From Kosmotogaceae bacterium UBA1373 (GTDB lineage: Bacteria > Thermotogota > Thermotogae > Petrotogales > Kosmotogaceae), in assembly GCA_002305955.1 (NCBI GenBank), contig DBRH01000012.1, forward strand, positions 144,291 through 178,100: 33,810 nt of DNA, written 5' to 3'. The notes beneath the pieces were generated by a model. That model was not told the origin of the DNA, did no database searches, and saw nothing but the letters and a program-made list of their open reading frames with translations. Numbering within the stretch: position 1 is the stretch's first letter; every line of letters begins with the position of its first letter. The translations under genes were made by a program, and so were the position numbers. Positions 1-8,671 of the stretch are shown here, piece by piece.

Positions 1-1342
1 CCATCTGAACGTTCTTCACCACGACTTTACTCATCCATCGCCCGGTGCGGTAGTAGATCAAAGTGAGGATCAATCCAACGCTCCACGCAACTGGAATCGA
101 CCACCAGATGCCGCTTTCACCCATGAATCCCGAGAAGATCGCAGCTAGAGGCACTCTTATAAGCCAGAGCGAAAGTATGGAGATGATCATCGGAACAAAC
201 GTATCACCCGCACCCCTCATCACGCCAGTCGTGATGAACATCCAGGCCACGACCCCGTAGAAAGCACTAACGATTTTGAGGTAATTCGAGCCGATTCTCA
301 CTACCTCGGGATCTGAATTGAACATTCGTATCATGAATCCTCCGAGCAGGAAGATGAAGATCGCCGTGATGAAGGCGAGGCTAACCGAAACCATTAGCGT
401 TACCCGGTGACCGCGCCTGACTCTCTCCATTTTTCCCGCGCCAAGATTCTGCCCCGCAAAGGCCGATATGGCCGCGCCGAAGCTGAATATCGGCATCGAT
501 GCGAAGGTATCGACCCTGGTCGCGGCGATAAAGCCTGCCACGGTGTCGGTACCGAAGCCATTCACCAAAAATTGCAGAGCCATCATACCCAGAGAGAAGA
601 GCATTTGTTGAACTCCAGCGGGCAGGCCGATTCTAAGAGACTTTTTGAAGATCTCACCGTCGAATCTCATTCCTTTGAATTTGATGCCGAGGAAATCGTG
701 GTTTTTGTTCAGGTAGAGAATTCCCGAGAGAAAGGAGACTCCCTGGGAGATCACGGTCGCCCAGGCAACACCGGCGACGCCCCAACCGAAGGTCATAACG
801 AAAACCAGATCGAGCACTATGTTGAGAAGAGTGGCTATTATTATGAAATAGAGAGGCGTTTTAGAATCTCCGAGACCTCTGAGTATGGCGCTTATGGCGT
901 TGTAACCGAAAAGCGTCAGCATCCCCGCGAAAATGATGTTCAGGTAAGTCTGTGCCTGGCTTATTATATCCTGGGGGGTGTTCATCAATCTAAGAATGGG
1001 TCCGCTGAGAAGGATTCCTAGAATGGAAATCGCTATCGATCCAAAAAAGAGAAATATATATGTTGTGTCCAGAGTCTTTTTAAGTTTTTCATAGTCTTTT
1101 GCCCCGAAGTATTGCGAGATCAATATAGTGGCTCCCATAGTTATTCCCATTATCAGGGAAAGAAGGAGGAACATGATCGGAAAGGAAGCTCCGACGGCTG
1201 CTAGTGCCTCTTTGCCCACCACATTTCCCACTATTATCGAGTCCACCGTGTTGTAAAGCTGCTGAAATACGTTTCCCAGAAGCATCGGGATCGCGAATTT
1301 AACGATTAGACTGCCTTCGTTCCCACTGGTTAAGTCTTTCAC
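1..1342 (-). CDS. MATE family efflux transporter, cut by left window edge
   Basis: This minus-strand reading frame is open to base 1 and encodes about 447 residues of a multidrug and toxin extrusion transporter, which exports cationic drugs or metabolites by H+ or Na+ antiport in the inner membrane. The N-terminus has the family signature (LTSGNEGSL, then PMLLGNVFQQLYNTVDSI), followed by about 12 hydrophobic segments. The two-fold MATE repeat is visible, with a second LRIGLPAG block near the middle. Only the extreme C-terminus can be missing. An ATG exists at 1372, but I prefer GTG at 1342 because GGAGG lies 5 nt upstream and because the likely promoter at 1373-1401 would start transcription around 1366. 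It is divergent from the small gene at 1472. A second, only distantly similar MATE gene lies at 15173-16534. The substrate cannot be told from sequence. Confidence 0.93.
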   Translation of the reverse strand, partial: MKDLTSGNEGSLIVKFAIPMLLGNVFQQLYNTVDSIIVGNVVGKEALAAVGASFPIMFLLLSLIMGITMGATILISQYFGAKDYEKLKKTLDTTYIFLFFGSIAISILGILLSGPILRLMNTPQDIISQAQTYLNIIFAGMLTLFGYNAISAILRGLGDSKTPLYFIIIATLLNIVLDLVFVMTFGWGVAGVAWATVISQGVSFLSGILYLNKNHDFLGIKFKGMRFDGEIFKKSLRIGLPAGVQQMLFSLGMMALQFLVNGFGTDTVAGFIAATRVDTFASMPIFSFGAAISAFAGQNLGAGKMERVRRGHRVTLMVSVSLAFITAIFIFLLGGFMIRMFNSDPEVVRIGSNYLKIVSAFYGVVAWMFITTGVMRGAGDTFVPMIISILSLWLIRVPLAAIFSGFMGESGIWWSIPVAWSVGLILTLIYYRTGRWMSKVVVKNVQM

Positions 1343-1372
1343 GTAGTCCTCCAAAAAAACGGGTTTCTCCAT

Positions 1373-1401
1373 ATTCTACTCTACAATCGTCGGTGAAACA
1401 A
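1373..1401 (-). promoter_or_regulatory. Predicted sigma70-type promoter for the MATE gene
   Basis: On the minus strand, TTGTTT (1396-1401) and TAGAAT (1373-1378) are separated by exactly 17 bp. The predicted start near 1366 leaves a leader of about 24 nt before the GTG at 1342. It is back-to-back with a promoter for the divergent gene. The -35 box is only a partial match. Confidence 0.45.
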
Positions 1402-1410
1402 CTTCCCCGG

Positions 1411-1439
1411 TTAGAAGGTCGCTTGAGAAAGGGTATAAT
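1411..1439 (+). promoter_or_regulatory. Predicted sigma70-type promoter for the small membrane protein gene
   Basis: TTAGAA (1411-1416), a 17 bp spacer and a perfect TATAAT (1434-1439). Transcription would start near 1446, which makes the TTG codon at 1445 an unlikely start and supports GTG at 1472 for the downstream gene. Confidence 0.55.
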
Positions 1440-1471
1440 GATCTTTGAAAGGAAAAGTTGGGGGTGGAGCT

Positions 1472-1897
1472 GTGGAGAACCAGAGATTGTTGTACATTCT
1501 TATACTTGCTCAGGCGGCTTTGCTTGGATTGGTACTTTTTTTCGGTGACAGCATCTTTCCGGCTCTTGAGAAGAGCGGTTGGTCCAGAGAGATACGGCTC
1601 AGAGAGACGGCCGATAGGTTGGTCCACGAATACTTCGACGGATTCAAAGGCAGGGATGTGCCCTGTGAAAGACGGATAACCGGCTATGTTGTTGAAAAGC
1701 TGGAGATACTGGATCAGGACGATCTTGAATTCGCCTTTTCGGTCGAGTTTTCTGTAAAACCTCTGAACCGCGAATCGTACTGGAACAGAAAAGATAAAGC
1801 CACTACCGATTCATGGGTGGCCGGAAAGCTGTTCTTTGTGGTCGATCTTTCCAGCCCGGATAGGCCGGAAGTTATCTCCGTGGTATCTTCACTATGA
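1472..1897 (+). CDS. Small membrane-anchored protein of unknown function (141 aa)
   Basis: I do not recognise this protein. It has one N-terminal hydrophobic segment (about residues 6-27, rich in Leu, Ile and Ala) followed by a soluble, charged domain of about 110 residues with alternating beta-like stretches (EFAFSVEFSV, KLFFVVDLSS). The topology is therefore probably a periplasm-facing domain on one membrane anchor. Start choice: GTG at 1472 sits 5 nt after a GGGGGTG stretch that can pair with the 3' end of 16S rRNA, and it agrees with the promoter at 1411-1439. An in-frame TTG at 1445 would be at the transcript's 5' end. It is convergent with the diguanylate cyclase gene, with only 3 bases between the two stop codons, so no separate terminator fits. 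A short lineage-specific protein is the most likely status. Confidence 0.7.
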   Translation: MENQRLLYILILAQAALLGLVLFFGDSIFPALEKSGWSREIRLRETADRLVHEYFDGFKGRDVPCERRITGYVVEKLEILDQDDLEFAFSVEFSVKPLNRESYWNRKDKATTDSWVAGKLFFVVDLSSPDRPEVISVVSSL

Positions 1898-1900
1898 GGT

Positions 1901-2935
1901 TCAAAAGGTTCTCAAGCAGTCTTTGCCCTGTCTTTTAGCTTCATAAAGTGCGATGTCGGCTCTGAATATCATCTGATCGACGCCGTCTCCCGTTCCGTGA
2001 TAGCATGTCAGACCCATGCTTACGGCAACTTTGACGTTTTCTCTTTCACATTCGGACTTGATATGAGAGCGAATTCTCTCGGCAGTCATACTTGCCTTCG
2101 ATCTGTCGGAGCCTGCGAGCATCAGTATGAACTCGTCCCCTCCCCAGCGTATGATGAGGTCGCTGCCGCGTATGACTTCTTTGATCTTTCTGACAATCCA
2201 GGAGAGTATGAAGTCGCCGTACACGTGACCCATCGAATCGTTTATCGCCTTGAAATTGTCGATGTCTATCATGATCATCGATAGGGGGGAATCACATTTC
2301 CTTGCCTTTTCGATTTCCATCATTGCGAATTCCGAGAGTCCATATCTGCTGAGCGCACCGGTCAGGCAGTCGTGATAGGTAAGCCTGAATATTTCTTTCC
2401 TCGCCCTGACACGACTTATAGCTTCTGCAGCGTGTGCGATGAGCAGTTCGGCGAGATCTATATCCTCTTCGCGGTAGGCATCTTCAACGTTCGAAGCCGT
2501 CTGGAAGACTCCGTAAATACCAACGGGGATGCTCAAAGCCGATTTATAGTCGCTGCTAATAGGTTTGGCTTCGCAATTACCTGCTAGGCTTCCTAAGGCT
2601 ATTGTTTTACCTTCTCTCAGAGTTCTTCCGGCTATTCCGTCCTGTTTGCTGTAAACCTGGGTGTCGCTATCGGTAACACACTCGGAAATCCTTTTCACTA
2701 CAAGATTCTCGCCTTCCACTATATCGAGGCTATACGTATCGAACTTCAGGATCTTTCTGGAGGCTTCGATTATCAAGTCGTAGATTCTCTCTTCGTTCTC
2801 TGCCTTCGAAAGTTGCAGAGCCACATTGTGCAACTGACGTATCCTGTCACGGTTTTTCTTCAGAATTTCGAAGAGATCGTTTCTTTTAACACCACAGCTG
2901 AGGTCTTTTTCGTCAGTGGCGCCGTGTTCGACCAT
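1901..2935 (-). CDS. GAF-GGDEF diguanylate cyclase
   Basis: The 344-residue protein makes the second messenger cyclic di-GMP from two GTP. The GGDEF domain spans about residues 185-344 and has an intact catalytic signature GGDEF (265-269), the upstream metal-binding IDIDNFK block (223-229) and an inhibitory I-site RGSD (256-259) exactly five residues before the signature. Product feedback inhibition is therefore expected. Residues about 35-175 look like a GAF sensory domain (IYDLIIEASRKIL, then ALSIPVGIYGVF), joined by a short helical linker. There are no membrane segments, so it should act in the cytoplasm. The start at ATG 2935 has AAGGTG 8 nt upstream. The adjacent genes are not operon partners: it is convergent with the small gene at 1472 and divergent from the LtaS-like gene. 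The GAF ligand is unknown. Confidence 0.95.
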   Translation of the reverse strand: MVEHGATDEKDLSCGVKRNDLFEILKKNRDRIRQLHNVALQLSKAENEERIYDLIIEASRKILKFDTYSLDIVEGENLVVKRISECVTDSDTQVYSKQDGIAGRTLREGKTIALGSLAGNCEAKPISSDYKSALSIPVGIYGVFQTASNVEDAYREEDIDLAELLIAHAAEAISRVRARKEIFRLTYHDCLTGALSRYGLSEFAMMEIEKARKCDSPLSMIMIDIDNFKAINDSMGHVYGDFILSWIVRKIKEVIRGSDLIIRWGGDEFILMLAGSDRSKASMTAERIRSHIKSECERENVKVAVSMGLTCYHGTGDGVDQMIFRADIALYEAKRQGKDCLRTF

Positions 2936-3000
2936 AATTCACACACCTTTCGTATGGTTAATTGGTGTCTTGCAAATCTATGCCATCTATGATTCAAGGG

Positions 3001-3029
3001 TTGATATGAATCGATAGAGTATGTATAAT
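3001..3029 (+). promoter_or_regulatory. Strong predicted promoter of the LtaS-like gene
   Basis: TTGATA (3001-3006), a 17 bp spacer and TATAAT (3024-3029) form a near-consensus sigma70-type promoter. The predicted start is near 3036, giving a short leader of about 29 nt before the GTG at 3065. Confidence 0.7.
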
Positions 3030-3064
3030 TTCTCAATAGGTAAGCTGGAAAAAATCGATCGGGT

Positions 3065-4918
3065 GTGAATCACTTGAAAAAAACTTATGACTGGGCAGTC
3101 GATACTGTCTCTTTGCTTGCTTCAATGAGTCTGATAAAGGTTTTCTTTTTCTACATCTATACGGCTCAGACCTTGAAGCTCTCCAACATAATCGGAACGA
3201 TCGTCTGGTATTTCTTTCTGCTTATAACTTTTCGGGTTCTATTCAAAGGCAGGTTCTTCCTGCTTTACTGTATAGTATCCTGTGTGCTCTTCATAGACTT
3301 TCTTTACTTCCAGTACTTCGGATTCCTGCCCTCGGTGAAGGAACTGGCCCATGTTCATCACATAGGCGGTGTGAAGAGCAGCATAATCTATGTGATGGAT
3401 CCGCTGAGTTTTCTCTTCATAATCGATCTTGTTCCTGTGGGATTATACCTGAGGCGGAAGCTCTCGAGAACTGGCGAGACCGTTGAAAAATCTAGCGGGA
3501 GAGCGCAGTGGCTGGCGATGTTTTCGATTTTATTCTTGGCTCTCGTGCTGCCGCTCATCTCCGAATCACTACAGCCTTACTTTGTTTTCAATCGCTACGG
3601 CCTCTTCGCTTACCATCTGCACGATATGGCCGGACTGGCACTGGGTAAGATCAAAGCCCCCATTGTCGATGAGAGTGTTACCTATAGTGGTTATATAAAC
3701 AGAGTTGCAGAGAAGGGAAAGTATTTTGCCTTGGCCAGGAACAGGAATATCATTCTGGTACAGCTGGAATCCTTCCAGGACTTTCTTGTAGGTTTCTCCT
3801 ACAACGGTCAGGAAATTACCCCAAATCTCAACAGGTTGATTTCAAACAATTCCATCTATTTCAACGAAATCTATCAGCAGGTCGGAGCGGGCAACACATC
3901 GGATGCTGAATTCGTTATAAACAATTCTATGCATGGTCTGGGGCAGATCTCTGTCTATGAATCACGCGATCAGAACAGTTTTTACAGCCTTCCGGCCCTC
4001 TTGAATTCGAAAGGCTTCTACACGATCGCCTTTCACGGAAACAAAGGCTCCTTCTGGAACCGGGAGAAAGTTTACCCCTCGCTGGGATTCGACGACTTTG
4101 TGAGTCTCGAAGAGATGGAAAACGACGAAATCATCGGCTTTGGTTTGAGCGATCTCTCCTTTTTCAGGCAGGTAGTGACGATGATAAAATCTCTGCCCTC
4201 TCCTTTTTTCGCCTTCCTTGTCACACTCACCAGTCACAACCCGTACGATATTCCTGGCGAGCTTCACGGAATAAAGCTACTCCCCGAACACGAAGGAACT
4301 CTTTTCGGCAACTATCTCCAGTCGGTCCATTACACGGATAAAGCTCTGGGAGTTTTCATATCCGATCTGAAACATGTCGGCCTCTACGAGAACTCTATCG
4401 TTGCTATATATGGAGACCATTCCGGTCTTTATCCTTTCAACAAAGAGAACAGAGATATTATGACCGGGGTCCTCGGCAAGACTTACGACCTGGTTCAGGC
4501 CATGAACATACCACTGGTCTTTCATATACCTGGCTCCAGGCTAAAGGTAGTTAGCTCCATAGCCGGAGGCCAGATAGATTTTTTCCCCACTCTCCTGAAT
4601 CTGATTGGCGTTGTCGAGAAAAACGGAATACTGTTCGGTAGAGACCTGAACAATTCGTCGGGCGGCTTCGTTTCTCTGACACATTACGTGCCAGAGGGAT
4701 CCTTCATAGATGACGGGAGGATATTCATAATGTCCGGCGACGGGATTCTTGAAAACAGCATAGCCATCGACAGGACAACTGGAGAAACAATCCCCTCGTT
4801 CAGCTGTCTGGACGGTTATAAGGATTCTATTCAGCAGATAGAGGCTTCAAAATACTTGATATTGAACGACTCTATCTCCCAGCTTTTAGGTCAGGCCACT
4901 TCCACAAACACCAACTGA
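3065..4918 (+). CDS. LtaS-like membrane phosphoglycerol transferase (alkaline phosphatase superfamily)
   Basis: The 617-residue protein has five hydrophobic segments in residues 1-170 and then a large extracytoplasmic sulfatase-fold domain (about 220-600), the layout of lipoteichoic acid synthase. Residues equivalent to the LtaS catalytic set are all visible: metal-binding Glu in QLES (E235), nucleophile Thr in GNTSD (T278), and Asp-His in YGDHSG (D451, H452). LtaS-type enzymes transfer sn-glycerol-1-phosphate from phosphatidylglycerol to a glycolipid or glycan. The length is close to the usual 600-650. The start is GTG at 3065, downstream of a strong promoter; TTG at 3074 is an alternative. 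It is a single-gene unit, convergent with the PLP enzyme (16 bp between stops). A lipoteichoic acid is not expected in a didermic Thermotogota cell, so the acceptor could be another glycolipid or a periplasmic glucan, as for OpgB-type enzymes. Confidence 0.9.
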   Translation: MNHLKKTYDWAVDTVSLLASMSLIKVFFFYIYTAQTLKLSNIIGTIVWYFFLLITFRVLFKGRFFLLYCIVSCVLFIDFLYFQYFGFLPSVKELAHVHHIGGVKSSIIYVMDPLSFLFIIDLVPVGLYLRRKLSRTGETVEKSSGRAQWLAMFSILFLALVLPLISESLQPYFVFNRYGLFAYHLHDMAGLALGKIKAPIVDESVTYSGYINRVAEKGKYFALARNRNIILVQLESFQDFLVGFSYNGQEITPNLNRLISNNSIYFNEIYQQVGAGNTSDAEFVINNSMHGLGQISVYESRDQNSFYSLPALLNSKGFYTIAFHGNKGSFWNREKVYPSLGFDDFVSLEEMENDEIIGFGLSDLSFFRQVVTMIKSLPSPFFAFLVTLTSHNPYDIPGELHGIKLLPEHEGTLFGNYLQSVHYTDKALGVFISDLKHVGLYENSIVAIYGDHSGLYPFNKENRDIMTGVLGKTYDLVQAMNIPLVFHIPGSRLKVVSSIAGGQIDFFPTLLNLIGVVEKNGILFGRDLNNSSGGFVSLTHYVPEGSFIDDGRIFIMSGDGILENSIAIDRTTGETIPSFSCLDGYKDSIQQIEASKYLILNDSISQLLGQATSTNTN

Positions 4919-4934
4919 CACCGGAAAATGACCG

Positions 4935-6317
4935 TCAGCCGTTCTTCCTTCTGTGATCGATCAGCAGGCCGTCGATCTCTCCGGTTTTTTGAGCCTCGTC
5001 CTTCCAGAACCCCTGGTCCATGGTTCTGTTTAGCTCTTCCACCGTCTTTCCCTGTTGTTCGACCCAGGTGTAGTACTTTAGGTTGTGCCAGCGCAGCCTG
5101 TTTTCCATCGTTCCCTCGAAGATCCAGTCGGTCCCGGCTCCGAACACGATGGATTCGAACCTCTGTTTGGCCTCGCCGCGGTCGAGCTTTCCGTATGTTC
5201 TGGTCATGTTTTCCATGACAGAGTGGTAGCGATCCATGTTGTCGGTGGCTATCGTCACTATGTTGTCTCTGGAAGTCAGCCTGTAGTGCTTGGCTATCTT
5301 TATCGCCCCCAACACATTCGCAACGCCCGAGATTCCGAATATCCCGGCCATCTTCTCCACGTCTTTATCGCTCAAAAATTCCTTCAAGAGAGATTTTCCA
5401 GCCTCATCGGTCATCGTCTGGAGGACTTTCTTGCATTCGATATCATCGAGCGCCACGATGGCGTCGTTATTGAGTACGTTGTGGATCCAGGTCACGTGCT
5501 TGTCGCCGATTCCCTGTATGTCGTGACCACCGTAGCCGTTCAGAGAAAGCGTCGGGCATTGAACCGGTTCGCCGGCGACTATTTTAACCTCCGGGAAGAC
5601 CTCTTTCACACGGTCGCCGCAGGCGATCGTGCCTGCCGAGCCGACGGTCGAGACGATCGCTGATACCCTTCCGTTACCGATTTTCAGCTGTTCCATTAGC
5701 TCGAGGATGGTGTTTCCGGTCACATAATAGTGGAATCTGTAATTGCCGAACTCTTCGAACTGGTTGAGTATCCTAACCTTGTCAGGGTCGGCAGACTTAA
5801 GCTCTTTAGCTTTATCGTATATCTCCTTGACGTTCGATTCGCACCCCGGCGTGGCTATCACGCGGGCCCCGTATTCCCTTATGATTTCGAATCTTTCGGC
5901 CGACATCTCCTCGGGCAGAATCACCACCGAGTCGAACTTCATCCGGCAGCCGACCCAGGCTCCTCCGATACCGTAGTTGCCGGTCGACGGCCATACCAGA
6001 GTGTGGTAGGTCGGATCGACCTCACCGCGGAGAACTTTTTCCATCAGGATCGAGTAAGTGGCGCCTACTTTGTGGCTGCCTGTGGGAAATTCATTTCCGT
6101 ACAGCACCACGATATTGGCGTCGACCCCCGTGAACTTTTTGGGCAAAACGTAGTAATAGATCCTGTTGTCGATGTCCCGCCAGGAGATGTTGTAGAGGTT
6201 GATCGGATCGAGAGGGTCCTCGATTCGCATCTTCCAGGCTTTCTTTCGCAGGGTTTTGTCGATTTCCTCTGGATGGAGCATCTCTTCAAAGGTTGGACCA
6301 AGAACGAATTTACTCAT
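4935..6317 (-). CDS. Fold-type II PLP-dependent enzyme of unknown specificity
   Basis: The 460-residue protein belongs to the tryptophan synthase beta/cysteine synthase/threonine synthase superfamily. The PLP lysine is K83 in TGSHKVGAT, the substrate-carboxylate loop is STGNYG (111-116), and the phosphate-binding glycine loop is STVGSAGT (223-230). The SHK context resembles TrpB, but the rest does not match TrpB, and no trpA is nearby. It is longer than cysteine synthase (about 310), and it is not similar to YgeX diaminopropionate ammonia-lyase, the PLP lyase found in other anaerobic purine gene clusters. The start at ATG 6317 has GGAGG 6 nt upstream. It lies 44 bp downstream of the xanthine dehydrogenase-like gene on the same strand but also has a good promoter of its own (6353-6381). 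A role as an ammonia-lyase or beta-replacing enzyme is inference. Confidence 0.85.
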   Translation of the reverse strand: MSKFVLGPTFEEMLHPEEIDKTLRKKAWKMRIEDPLDPINLYNISWRDIDNRIYYYVLPKKFTGVDANIVVLYGNEFPTGSHKVGATYSILMEKVLRGEVDPTYHTLVWPSTGNYGIGGAWVGCRMKFDSVVILPEEMSAERFEIIREYGARVIATPGCESNVKEIYDKAKELKSADPDKVRILNQFEEFGNYRFHYYVTGNTILELMEQLKIGNGRVSAIVSTVGSAGTIACGDRVKEVFPEVKIVAGEPVQCPTLSLNGYGGHDIQGIGDKHVTWIHNVLNNDAIVALDDIECKKVLQTMTDEAGKSLLKEFLSDKDVEKMAGIFGISGVANVLGAIKIAKHYRLTSRDNIVTIATDNMDRYHSVMENMTRTYGKLDRGEAKQRFESIVFGAGTDWIFEGTMENRLRWHNLKYYTWVEQQGKTVEELNRTMDQGFWKDEAQKTGEIDGLLIDHRRKNG

Positions 6318-6352
6318 TGCAAGCCTCCAGTGAGATTTTTTTGTGTAGTTCT

Positions 6353-6381
6353 ATTCTATATTCAGTCTGTCTTTTTCTCAA
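6353..6381 (-). promoter_or_regulatory. Predicted promoter for the PLP enzyme, inside the 3' end of the Mo-hydroxylase gene
   Basis: On the minus strand, TTGAGA (6376-6381), a 17 bp spacer and TAGAAT (6353-6358). Its -35 box is within the last codons of the upstream gene. It would allow the PLP enzyme to be expressed independently of the purine genes. Confidence 0.5.
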
Positions 6382-8671
6382 TTAGACCCAGGACGTACTC
6401 GGGTGTGACCGGTATCTGTCTGACTCTCTTTCCGATCGCCATGGATACAGCGTTGGCCACCGAAGCCGGTACGGGCATCAGGGAGGGTTCGCCTATTCCT
6501 TTCGCCCCGTAAGGCCCTTCGGAAAAGGCGTCCTCCACGATGTCTATCACCAGTTCTGGTGGGACTTCGTGGATCGTTGGAATGATATAGGTGTTGAAGT
6601 TGTCGCTGATTATCTTTCCATTCCGGAGTTTGAGATCTTCGTACAGGGCGTACCCCATGCCCTGGGCGAAGCCTCCCTGGATCTGGCCGATCACACCGTC
6701 GGGATTGACGGCTTTGCCAACATCGTGGGCTGTGAATCCCTTCAGGACCTTAGTGGAACCGGTCGCCATATCGACTTCGACCTGCACCACCTGGCTGGCG
6801 TAAGAGTACGTCACATAAGCCTCCCCGAGTCCGTTTTCCATATCGAAGGACAGTTTAGGAGTATCGTACCAGCCGGCTTCGAAGAGCTTCACGTTCCTCA
6901 CGTATGCGGCATCGACCAGCCTGTCGAAAGAGATCGCTCGGCCTTCTCCGTCGCTGACTTCTCCCTGGCAGAATTTCACTTTATCCGGTCTCGAGTTGAA
7001 CAGGTCGTAGAAAACGGAAATCAATTTCCCTTTCAAGGTGATACAGGCCCGTCTGACGGCGTTGCCTGAATAGATGGTCGTTCTGGAAGCGACTGTCGGT
7101 CCGCTGTCCGGCACGAAAGCCGTGTCCGGCTGGTGAACGAGTATCCTCTCCATTCTTTGACCCAACTCCTCGGCTGCCATCATGGCTATGACGGTTTTGG
7201 CGCCCTGGCCCATCTCCGTTCCACCTATCCTGACCTCGACCGAACCGTCCCTGTTTATGAGCACGTGCGCGCCGGACTTGTCGAGCGCCTGACCCCCGGC
7301 CCCTAAACTCACTCCGTAGAATATATGAGAGAGACCGGCACCGCGTTTCTTGTCTTCGTTGGCTCTGTTGAATTCGATACACTCCTTCACCAGGTCCTTC
7401 CAGTGCGACGACTCCTTAACTCTCGCGAGCGTTTCGGGAGCCCCGACGCTTTCGACGATCAGGTGATCTGTCGAGGTTCTCGAACCGGGTCGTAACGTGT
7501 TTTCCTCCCGCAATTCCATCGGATCGATACGCAACTTCCAGGCAATATCGTCGATCATACTCTCGACCGCGAAGAGAACCTGCGGCGAGCCGAAACCTCT
7601 GAAGGCTCCGGGCGGAACCTTGTTGGTGTAAACGCCATAGACATCGACGTTAACGTTTTCGATATCGTACGCACCCGCGGCATGCACCAGCGTTCTGAAC
7701 ATCACTATGGGGGTAAGCGTCGCGTAGGCTCCCATGTCCATGTATGCCATGACTTCGATGGCCTTTATCTTCTTTCCGTCCATCGCCACGCGGTAGAAGG
7801 ATTTTATCGGGTGACGTTTGGAGGTAGTCTGGATATCTATCTCGCGAGAATAGATGAGCCTTGCCGGCCTCTTAAGATTGAAGGCGGCCACCGCCGCGTA
7901 CGAGGCGACGTACGAGGGCACATCCTCCTTGCCCCCAAAGGCTCCTCCCGTCTCGGTCTGTATGACACGTATTCTGTTCATGGGCAGTCCCAGAACGTGA
8001 GCGACGGCGCTCTGAACGTAATAGGGACACTGCATGGTGCCGTAAACTGTATAACCGTAGTCGAGGTCGGGCACCACGGTTATACCCTGTGGTTCCATAT
8101 AGGCCTGTTCCTGGTAGTGGGCGTAGAATTCGCCTTCGAATACTTCTTTCGAATTCTTAATAACGGTTTCGGGATCGCCCTTTCTTATCAGTTTAGTTAC
8201 TTTCACGTTCGAACCGCCGTGTATCTTGATTCTATCCTCTAGCGCCTCTTCTATAGATAGTACGGGTTCGAGATCTTCTATATCGAGTCTCACGCTTTTC
8301 GCCGCGTTCTCGGCCGAGATACGGTCTCTGGCGGCGACGACGGCCACCACATCGCCCCAGTAACGTATCTTCTCGCCTTCTTTGACGAGGCAGGGCATAT
8401 CCTTTATCGCTTCGCCGAGCTGATTATCGCCCGGGATATCCCTCCAGGTGAAGACAGCTTCTACCCCCTCCATCTTGGAGGCGAGAGATACATCTATCGA
8501 TCGGAGAATGCCGTGCGGCTTTTCGGCGATCACAAGCGCGCAGTAGATCTGACCGTCGAAGGCTATGTCGGCCGCGAACCTGGCACAACCGTTTACCTTC
8601 TCCAGGGCGTCGACTCTTTTCACCATCTTTCCTACAACATTCGTCGATTCTCCGGAATTACTTTTAAGCAT
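6362..8671 (-). CDS. Xanthine dehydrogenase family molybdopterin-binding subunit
   Basis: The 769-residue protein is the large Mo-hydroxylase subunit (COG1529). Visible marks are the N-terminal a/b hammerhead (GCARFAADI, VAVVAARDR), the Mo-cofactor loop TGGAFGGKED, the GAFRGFGSPQ block, EMGQGAKT, and the C-terminal GAKGIGEP with the catalytic base Glu (about E728). The family oxidises purines or other N-heterocycles and aldehydes, together with 2Fe-2S and FAD subunits, neither of which is in the window. The start is ATG 8671: it has GAGGAGG 6 nt upstream and overlaps the adenine deaminase stop by 8 bp. The longer frame to 8719 has no ribosome binding site. Translational coupling to adenine deaminase points to hypoxanthine/xanthine as substrate, since deamination of adenine gives hypoxanthine. 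That is inference from context. Confidence 0.93.
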   Translation of the reverse strand: MLKSNSGESTNVVGKMVKRVDALEKVNGCARFAADIAFDGQIYCALVIAEKPHGILRSIDVSLASKMEGVEAVFTWRDIPGDNQLGEAIKDMPCLVKEGEKIRYWGDVVAVVAARDRISAENAAKSVRLDIEDLEPVLSIEEALEDRIKIHGGSNVKVTKLIRKGDPETVIKNSKEVFEGEFYAHYQEQAYMEPQGITVVPDLDYGYTVYGTMQCPYYVQSAVAHVLGLPMNRIRVIQTETGGAFGGKEDVPSYVASYAAVAAFNLKRPARLIYSREIDIQTTSKRHPIKSFYRVAMDGKKIKAIEVMAYMDMGAYATLTPIVMFRTLVHAAGAYDIENVNVDVYGVYTNKVPPGAFRGFGSPQVLFAVESMIDDIAWKLRIDPMELREENTLRPGSRTSTDHLIVESVGAPETLARVKESSHWKDLVKECIEFNRANEDKKRGAGLSHIFYGVSLGAGGQALDKSGAHVLINRDGSVEVRIGGTEMGQGAKTVIAMMAAEELGQRMERILVHQPDTAFVPDSGPTVASRTTIYSGNAVRRACITLKGKLISVFYDLFNSRPDKVKFCQGEVSDGEGRAISFDRLVDAAYVRNVKLFEAGWYDTPKLSFDMENGLGEAYVTYSYASQVVQVEVDMATGSTKVLKGFTAHDVGKAVNPDGVIGQIQGGFAQGMGYALYEDLKLRNGKIISDNFNTYIIPTIHEVPPELVIDIVEDAFSEGPYGAKGIGEPSLMPVPASVANAVSMAIGKRVRQIPVTPEYVLGLIEKKTD

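Noticed and set aside
407..1021. 204-residue plus-strand ORF
   Set aside because: It is antisense to the MATE gene, is rich in His, Arg and Glu with no fold-like pattern, and the opposite strand encodes a clear 12-span transporter.
5730..6512. 260-residue plus-strand ORF
   Set aside because: It lies antisense to the PLP enzyme and the end of the Mo-hydroxylase gene, has no ribosome binding site, and both opposite-strand genes have recognisable motifs.
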